64,000 nucleotides of DNA from Streptomyces asiaticus (GTDB taxonomy: Bacteria > Actinomycetota > Actinomycetes > Streptomycetales > Streptomycetaceae). Each line of letters opens with the position of its first letter. Position 1 is the first letter of the stretch. Where the stretch lies: NCBI RefSeq assembly GCF_018138715.1, contig NZ_JAGSHX010000006.1:1612001-1676000 (forward strand), written 5' to 3'. Of the stretch, positions 58,889-64,000 are shown piece by piece. The notes beneath the pieces were generated by a model. The model had not been told where the DNA came from, made no database searches, and saw only the letters and a program-made list of their open reading frames with translations. Position numbers and translations under genes: made by a program.

Positions 58889-60838
58889 GTGGCCCGTAAC
58901 CGCCAGCGCAACCGACAGCAGAAGCAGTACCCGCGACTCACCCATCCCCTGGTGCGGGACTCGGTGAGCGGAGAGCTCCGCCGCGCCTCCTGGGACGAGG
59001 CGCTGAGCCGGGCCGCCGCCGGGTTCCGGGCCGTGACGGCGGCCCACGGGCCCGACGCGTTCGGCATGTTCTCCTGCGCCCGCGCCACCAACGAGATGAA
59101 CTACGTGGCCCAGAAGTTCACCCGGGTGGTGATCGGCACCAACAACGTCGACTCCTGCAACCGCACCTGCCACGCGCCCAGCGTCGCGGGGCTGTCCGCC
59201 GTCTTCGGCTCCGGCGGCGGCACCTCGTCGTACGCGGAGGTCGAGGACACCGACCTCATCGTGATGTGGGGCTCCAACGCCCGCTTCGCGCACCCGATCT
59301 TCTTCCATCACGTCCTCAAGGGCATCCGCAACGGCGCCCGGATGTACGCCGTCGATCCGCGCCGCACCTCGACCGCCGAATGGGCGGAGAGCTGGCTGGG
59401 GCTCAATGTGGGCACCGACATCCCGCTCGCCCACGCCGTGGGCCGCGAGATCATCCACGCGGGGCTCGCCAACCGGGCCTTCATCGAGCGCGCGACCACC
59501 GGCTTCGAGGAGTACGCGGCCCATGTGGAGCCCTGGACCCTGAGCGTCGCGGAGAAGGTCACCGGCGTCCCGGCGGACGCCATCCGCGACCTCGCGCACG
59601 CCTATGCCACCGCCGAGCGCGCCCAGCTGTGCTGGACGCTCGGCATCACCGAGCACCACAACGGCACCGACAACGTCCGGGCGCTGATCAATCTCTCCCT
59701 GCTGACCGGCCATGTCGGCCGGTACGGCTGCGGGCTCCAGCCGCTGCGCGGCCAGAACAACGTGCAGGGCGGCGGCGACATGGGCGCCATCCCCAACCGG
59801 CTGCCCGGCTTCCAGGACATCCTGGACCCGCCCGTCCGGTCCAAGTTCGAGCGCGCCTGGGACGTGGTCATCCAGCCGCGCTACGGACTGAACCTCACCG
59901 AGATGTTCGAGGCCATGGAGGCGGGCGAACTGCGCGCCGTCTACTGCGTCGGCGAGAACCCGGCCCAGTCCGAGGCCGACACCGAGCAGGCCGTCCGGCG
60001 GATGGAGTCGCTGGAGCACCTGGTGGTGCAGGACATCTTCCTCACCAGGACCGCCGAGCTGGCCGATGTGGTGCTCCCGGCGACCGCCGGCTGGTGCGAG
60101 ACGGAGGGCACCACCACCAACAGCGAGCGGCGCGTCCAGCGGGTGCGCAAGGCCGTGGAGCCGCCGGGCGAGGCGCGCGAGGACATCGACATCATCTGCG
60201 CGCTGGCGCGGCGGCTCGGCCACGACTGGAAGTTCGAGGGCGCGGAGGAGGTCTGGAACGAGCTGCGCGCCGTCTCCCCGGACCACTTCGGCATGACCTA
60301 CGAGCGGCTGGAGGAGCACCAGGGCATCCAGTGGCCCTGCCCCAGCACCGACCGTCTCGAGCCCACCTATCTGCACGGCCGCCTGTGGGAGAACGATCCG
60401 GCGCTGCGCGGTCCGCTCGCCCCCTTCGGCCCGGTGAAGCACGATCCGCCGGTCGATCTGACCGATGACACCTTCCCGATCCGGCTCACGACGGGACGGC
60501 GCCTGGACTCGTACAACACCGGGGTGCAGAGCGGGGGTTTCGCCTCTCCGCTGCGGCGCGGCGAGTACATCGAGCTGTGCCCGGAGGACGCGGCCCGCTA
60601 CCGGGTGGAGGCCGAGGAGCGGGTGCGGGTCACCTCGCGGCGCGGTTCGGTGGTTGCTCCGGTGTGGATCGATCCCGGGCTGCGGCCGGGGCTCGCCTTC
60701 ATGACCATGCACTTCCCCGACGAGGTGGACACCAACTCCCTGACGATCGAGGCGAACTGCCCCATCGCGGGGACGGCGGAGTTCAAGGCGTCGGCCATAA
60801 GGATCGAGAAGATTCCCGTGACCGCCGTAAGGAGCTGA
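58889..60838 (+). CDS. Formate dehydrogenase catalytic subunit lacking its N-terminal Fe-S domain
   Basis: 649 residues; GTG start with TAAGGAG upstream. Molybdopterin (bis-MGD) oxidoreductase of the formate dehydrogenase type. Cys94-His95 in DSCNRTCHAPSVAGL is the Mo-ligand cysteine and neighbouring His; Sec is not used. Further motifs: LIVMWGSNARFAHPI, YAVDPRRTSTAEWAE, TLGITEHHNGTDNVRALINL, GCGLQPLRGQNNVQGGGDMG and CETEGTTTNSERRVQRV. The usual first ~60 residues with CxxC-xxx-C are missing; they are at the end of the gene at 62676. It oxidises formate to CO2 and passes electrons to the neighbouring NuoEF-like subunit. Confidence 0.9.
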   Translation: MARNRQRNRQQKQYPRLTHPLVRDSVSGELRRASWDEALSRAAAGFRAVTAAHGPDAFGMFSCARATNEMNYVAQKFTRVVIGTNNVDSCNRTCHAPSVAGLSAVFGSGGGTSSYAEVEDTDLIVMWGSNARFAHPIFFHHVLKGIRNGARMYAVDPRRTSTAEWAESWLGLNVGTDIPLAHAVGREIIHAGLANRAFIERATTGFEEYAAHVEPWTLSVAEKVTGVPADAIRDLAHAYATAERAQLCWTLGITEHHNGTDNVRALINLSLLTGHVGRYGCGLQPLRGQNNVQGGGDMGAIPNRLPGFQDILDPPVRSKFERAWDVVIQPRYGLNLTEMFEAMEAGELRAVYCVGENPAQSEADTEQAVRRMESLEHLVVQDIFLTRTAELADVVLPATAGWCETEGTTTNSERRVQRVRKAVEPPGEAREDIDIICALARRLGHDWKFEGAEEVWNELRAVSPDHFGMTYERLEEHQGIQWPCPSTDRLEPTYLHGRLWENDPALRGPLAPFGPVKHDPPVDLTDDTFPIRLTTGRRLDSYNTGVQSGGFASPLRRGEYIELCPEDAARYRVEAEERVRVTSRRGSVVAPVWIDPGLRPGLAFMTMHFPDEVDTNSLTIEANCPIAGTAEFKASAIRIEKIPVTAVRS

Positions 60839-60840
60839 TC

Positions 60841-62679
60841 GTGGATCTGCGGTTCGGTGACAGCAAGCCCACGGACGAGGAGCGGGCGGCGGTCGACGCG
60901 CTGCTCGGCCCGCCCGAGTCCGCCTGGGAGGGCGCGGACGACCGTACGGACACGGATCTGCGCTGGGCGCGCGGCGGCCGCGAGGCACGGGAGCGGCGCG
61001 ATCTGCTGCTGCCCGGACTGCACGCCCTCAACGACCGGGTGGGCTGGATCAGCGAGGGCGGCCTGGACTATCTGTGCCGCCGGCTGACGGTCCCTCCGGC
61101 CGAGGGCTACGGGGTGGCGACCTTCTACGCGATGTTCGCGGTGAAACCCCGTCCGGCGACCGTCGTCCACGTCTGTACGGATCTGGCGTGCGCGGCCCGG
61201 GGCTCCGCCCAGGTGTGCGCGGAGCTCGAACGGGACGTGGGCCCGGCGGGCTCGGCGGGGTCCGGGGCGGTCTGGCAGCCCAGTCCGTGCCTGGGCCTGT
61301 GCGAGCGCGCCCCGGCGGCCCTGGCCATCCGCGCGGGCGAGGCCCCGCGGGCCGCGGTCGTCGCCCCCGCCACCGCCGAGGCGGTCGCCGACGCGGCGTC
61401 CGCGCCGCACGAGGCGGCAGCCGAGCCGCCCGCGGTGGCCGCGGTCCACCAGGCCGGCGCCGACGGCCTGGTGCTGCTGCGCCGGGTCGGGGTGGTCGAC
61501 CCGGGGTCGCTCGACGACTACCGTGCCCACGGCGGATACGCCGCTCTGCGGCGCGCGTTCGCGCTCGGGCCCGCCGGGGTGATCCGGGAGGTGACCGAGT
61601 CGGGTCTGGTCGGGCGGGGCGGGGCCGCGTTCCCGACCGGGCGGAAGTGGTCGGCCACCGCCCAGCAGCCCGACCAGCCGCACTACCTGGTCTGCAACGC
61701 CGACGAGAGCGAACCGGGCACCTTCAAGGACCGGGTCCTGATGGAGGGCGATCCCTACGCCCTCGTCGAGGCCATGACCGTCGCGGGCTACGCCACCGGG
61801 GCCCACCGCGGCTATCTGTATCTGCGCGGCGAGTACCCGCGCGCGCTGCGCCGGCTGCGCACCGCCATCGACCGGGCCCGGGCCCGTGGATTCCTCGGTG
61901 AGGACGTCATGGGCCAGGGATTCGCGTTCGACATCGAGATCCGGCGCGGCGCGGGCGCGTACATCTGCGGCGAGGAGACCGCGATCTTCAACTCGATCGA
62001 GGGGCGGCGCGGTGAACCGCGCAGCAAACCGCCCTTCCCGGTCGAGAAGGGGCTGTTCGGCAAGCCGACCGCGGTCAACAACGTGGAGACCCTGGTCAAT
62101 GTGTTGCCGATTCTGATCGAGGGCGCACAGGCGTATGCGCGTACCGGCACCGGCACCTCGACCGGCACCAAGCTGTTCTGCGTCTCCGGCACGGTCGCCA
62201 GGCCCGGCGTCTACGAGCTGCCGTTCGGGGCGACGCTGCGGGAGCTGCTGGAGCTCGCGGGGCCGCCCGAGACCCTGCGCGCGGTCCTGCTCGGCGGCGC
62301 CGCGGGCGGCTTCGTACGCCCCGACGAGCTGGACGTGCCGCTGACCTTCGAGGGCACGCGCGCGGCGGGCACCACGCTCGGCTCGGGGGTGGTGCTGGTG
62401 CTGGACGAGGGCGTCGAGCTGCCCCGCATCCTGCTGCGTATCGCGGAGTTCTTCCGCGACGAGTCCTGCGGCCAGTGCGTCCCCTGCCGGGTGGGCACCG
62501 TACGGCAGGAGGAGGCGCTGCACCGGCTCAAGGACCGTACGGGCGCCGCCGCGGCCGGGGACATCGCGCTGCTGCGCGAGGTCGGCCAGGCCATGCGGGA
62601 CGCCTCGATCTGCGGTCTGGGCCAGACCGCCTGGAACGCCGTGGAGTCCGCCATCGACCGCCTGGGAGCCTTCAAGTGA
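60841..62679 (+). CDS. NuoE-NuoF fusion, NADH-linked formate dehydrogenase beta subunit
   Basis: 612 residues; GTG start 2 bases after the catalytic subunit stop. Residues ~1-185 are NuoE-like with the [2Fe-2S] cysteines C112, C117 (VCTDLAC) and C150, C154 (PCLGLC). Residues ~205-612 are NuoF-like: NADH/FMN site GRGGAAFPTGRKW, NADESEPGTFKDR, GAYICGEETA, then the [4Fe-4S] cysteines C543, C546, C549 (SCGQCVPC) and C591. It takes electrons from the catalytic part and reduces NAD+. A fused NuoE/NuoF is found in soluble NAD-dependent formate dehydrogenases (FdsG plus FdsB). Confidence 0.9.
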   Translation: MDLRFGDSKPTDEERAAVDALLGPPESAWEGADDRTDTDLRWARGGREARERRDLLLPGLHALNDRVGWISEGGLDYLCRRLTVPPAEGYGVATFYAMFAVKPRPATVVHVCTDLACAARGSAQVCAELERDVGPAGSAGSGAVWQPSPCLGLCERAPAALAIRAGEAPRAAVVAPATAEAVADAASAPHEAAAEPPAVAAVHQAGADGLVLLRRVGVVDPGSLDDYRAHGGYAALRRAFALGPAGVIREVTESGLVGRGGAAFPTGRKWSATAQQPDQPHYLVCNADESEPGTFKDRVLMEGDPYALVEAMTVAGYATGAHRGYLYLRGEYPRALRRLRTAIDRARARGFLGEDVMGQGFAFDIEIRRGAGAYICGEETAIFNSIEGRRGEPRSKPPFPVEKGLFGKPTAVNNVETLVNVLPILIEGAQAYARTGTGTSTGTKLFCVSGTVARPGVYELPFGATLRELLELAGPPETLRAVLLGGAAGGFVRPDELDVPLTFEGTRAAGTTLGSGVVLVLDEGVELPRILLRIAEFFRDESCGQCVPCRVGTVRQEEALHRLKDRTGAAAAGDIALLREVGQAMRDASICGLGQTAWNAVESAIDRLGAFK

Positions 62680-63548
62680 CCGCGATACCGCTGCGACCCC
62701 CGCGCCGACTGGTCGACCTCACCCTGGACGGCGAACCGGTCCGCGCCCCGGAGGGCAGCACCCTGCTGGACGCGTGCCGTGCCGCGGGCAAGGACATCCC
62801 GACCCTGTGCCAGGGCGACACACTCACCCCGAAGAACGCCTGCCGGGTGTGTGTGGTGGAGGTGGAGGGCGCCCGCACCCTCGCCCCCGCGTGCTCCCGC
62901 CGGGTGGAGCAGGGCATGGAGGTGCGCACGGACACCGAGCGGGCCCGGCACAGCCGTAAGGTCGTCCTGGAGCTGCTGGCCTCCTCAACCGATCTGGCCA
63001 CGACCCCGCGCGCCGCCGAGTGGATCGAGAAGTACGGGGCCGAGCCGGACCGCTTCGGCGCGGACGCGGCCCGGGTGGCCGAGGAGCCGAAGGTCGACAA
63101 CGACCTGTACGTCCGCGACTACGACAAATGCATCCTCTGCTACAAGTGCGTGGACGCCTGCGGTGAGCAGTGGCAGAACACCTTCGCGATCGCGGTCGCG
63201 GGCCGCGGCTTCGACGCCCGGATCTCCACCGAGCACGACGCGCCCCTCACCGACTCCGCGTGTGTCTACTGCGGCAACTGCATCGAGGTGTGCCCGACCG
63301 GCGCGCTGAGCTTCAAGACGGAGTTCGACATGCGGGCGGCCGGGACGTGGGACGAGGCGGCCCAAACGGAGACGACCACGGTGTGCGCCTACTGTGGTGT
63401 GGGCTGCAATCTCACCCTCCATGTGCAGGACAATGAGATCGTGAAGGTCACCTCGCCGCACGACAACCCCGTCACGCACGGGAACCTGTGCATCAAGGGC
63501 CGATTCGGGTACCAGCACGTACAGAACCACGCACAGAACCGGGACTGA
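62676..63548 (+). CDS. NuoG-like iron-sulfur subunit carrying the formate dehydrogenase N-terminal domain
   Basis: 290 residues; GTG overlaps the upstream stop (GTGA). Residues ~15-95 form a plant-type [2Fe-2S] domain (LCQGDTLTPKNACRVCVVEV). Residues ~140-215 are a 2x[4Fe-4S] ferredoxin (CILCYKCVDACG; CVYCGNCIEVCPTG). Residues ~235-285 carry CAYCGVGCNLTLHV starting at Cys237 and HGNLCIKGRFGYQHV, which is the Fe4-S4 Mo/W-bis-MGD domain normally at the N-terminus of the catalytic subunit. In FdsA-type enzymes all these domains precede the catalytic part in one chain; here they are a separate protein encoded two genes later. Confidence 0.88.
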   Translation: MTAIPLRPPRRLVDLTLDGEPVRAPEGSTLLDACRAAGKDIPTLCQGDTLTPKNACRVCVVEVEGARTLAPACSRRVEQGMEVRTDTERARHSRKVVLELLASSTDLATTPRAAEWIEKYGAEPDRFGADAARVAEEPKVDNDLYVRDYDKCILCYKCVDACGEQWQNTFAIAVAGRGFDARISTEHDAPLTDSACVYCGNCIEVCPTGALSFKTEFDMRAAGTWDEAAQTETTTVCAYCGVGCNLTLHVQDNEIVKVTSPHDNPVTHGNLCIKGRFGYQHVQNHAQNRD

Positions 63549-63553
63549 TCGAC

Positions 63554-64000
63554 ATGGGACGGGTCACCGAGCGACGCCGCGTCATCCGCATCCGGGACGG
63601 GGCGGTCAGCACCCGGCCGGACACCCTCGTGGCGGAGGAGCCGCTTGAGATCCGGCTGAACGGCAAACCGCTGGCCATCACCATGCGCACGCCGGGCGAC
63701 GACTTCGCCCTCGCCGCCGGGTTCCTGGTGAGCGAGGGCGTCCTCGGGCGCGCGGACGAGCTGGCGAACATCGTCTACTGCGCGGGCGCCACCCAGGACG
63801 GATCCAACACCTACAACGTGGTGGATGTGACGCTGGCGCCGGGCGTGCCGGTCCCGGACATCACGCTCGAGCGCAATGTCTACACGACGTCGTCCTGCGG
63901 CCTGTGCGGCAAGGCCAGCCTGGACGCGGTGCGGACGACCGCGCGCTGGCCGCTGGCGGACGGCCTCGAGGACGCCGGGGGCTCCGCCGTCCGGATCGAG
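63554..64000 (+). CDS. fdhD: Formate dehydrogenase accessory sulfurtransferase FdhD (3' end outside window)
   Basis: 149 residues visible before the window ends; ATG 5 bases after the iron-sulfur subunit stop. It shows VAEEPLEIRLNGKPLAITMRTPGDD (split here for clarity: EEPLEIRLNG, TMRTPGDDFALAAGFLVSEG), NVYTTSSCGLCGKASL. The CxxC in SSCGLCG is the pair that transfers sulfur from a cysteine desulfurase to the molybdenum cofactor. The gene completes the formate dehydrogenase operon and supports a Mo/W enzyme. Confidence 0.92.
   Translation, partial: MGRVTERRRVIRIRDGAVSTRPDTLVAEEPLEIRLNGKPLAITMRTPGDDFALAAGFLVSEGVLGRADELANIVYCAGATQDGSNTYNVVDVTLAPGVPVPDITLERNVYTTSSCGLCGKASLDAVRTTARWPLADGLEDAGGSAVRIE

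Noticed and set aside
58889..60838. Selenocysteine at the formate dehydrogenase active site
   Set aside because: The position is a normal TGC cysteine codon (Cys94); no in-frame TGA is present in the gene.

Overview
The window reads as high-GC actinomycete chromosome, almost certainly Streptomyces or a very close relative. The support is G/C-rich third codon positions, frequent GTG starts, ATGA/GTGA start-stop overlaps, many twin-arginine exported enzymes, and Streptomyces-type gene sets (actinobacterial type VII secretion, frc/oxc, EboA-type cluster). All assignments come from reading the translations; no database search was run.

Layout: (1) 1-9779 is a plus-strand block of exported glycan-active proteins: the end of an NPCBM protein, a broken GH31-like gene, an SGNH hydrolase, a GH29 alpha-L-fucosidase, two signal-less binding-module proteins and a GH89 alpha-N-acetylglucosaminidase. 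One C-terminal module recurs in three of them. (2) 9854-10645 holds a JetD/TIGR02679-like C-terminal remnant and tRNA-Leu(GAG). (3) 10780-21542 is the oxalate region: aldehyde dehydrogenase and a SucCD-like pair on minus; oxalyl-CoA decarboxylase, formyl-CoA transferase, a fused ADP-forming acyl-CoA ligase and an OFA transporter on plus. (4) 21579-30516 is an eight-gene, translationally coupled minus-strand operon related to ebo (metabolite traffic) clusters. It starts with an inositol-3-phosphate synthase and includes a UbiA prenyltransferase with a large low-complexity insertion. (5) 30829-42667 is sugar catabolism on minus: ThuA/DUF1080, glucose/sorbosone dehydrogenase, sugar isomerase, Gfo/Idh oxidoreductase, a ribose-type ABC transporter and a ROK regulator. 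(6) 42844-55843 is a reduced type VII secretion operon with EccC, EccD, a ParA-like ATPase, two WXG100-like proteins, and a polymorphic toxin with a probable immunity gene. (7) 56038-64000 holds an L7/L12-like protein, a GntR regulator, a second OFA transporter with a 40-aa partner, and a formate dehydrogenase operon ending in a truncated fdhD.

Regions 3 and 7 fit one pathway. OFA proteins would exchange oxalate and formate, Frc and Oxc convert oxalate to formate and CO2, and formate dehydrogenase oxidises formate to CO2 with NADH. A 10-bp motif, TTGNNTACAG, occurs in the oxc promoter, between the GntR and OFA genes, and before fdh, so the adjacent GntR/FCD protein may regulate both halves although they lie about 40 kb apart.

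The least described parts are the ebo-like operon, where an inositol-phosphate cyclase stands where other ebo clusters carry a dehydroquinate-synthase-like cyclase, and the toxin/immunity pair inside a secretion operon that lacks visible EccB, EccE and mycosin genes.
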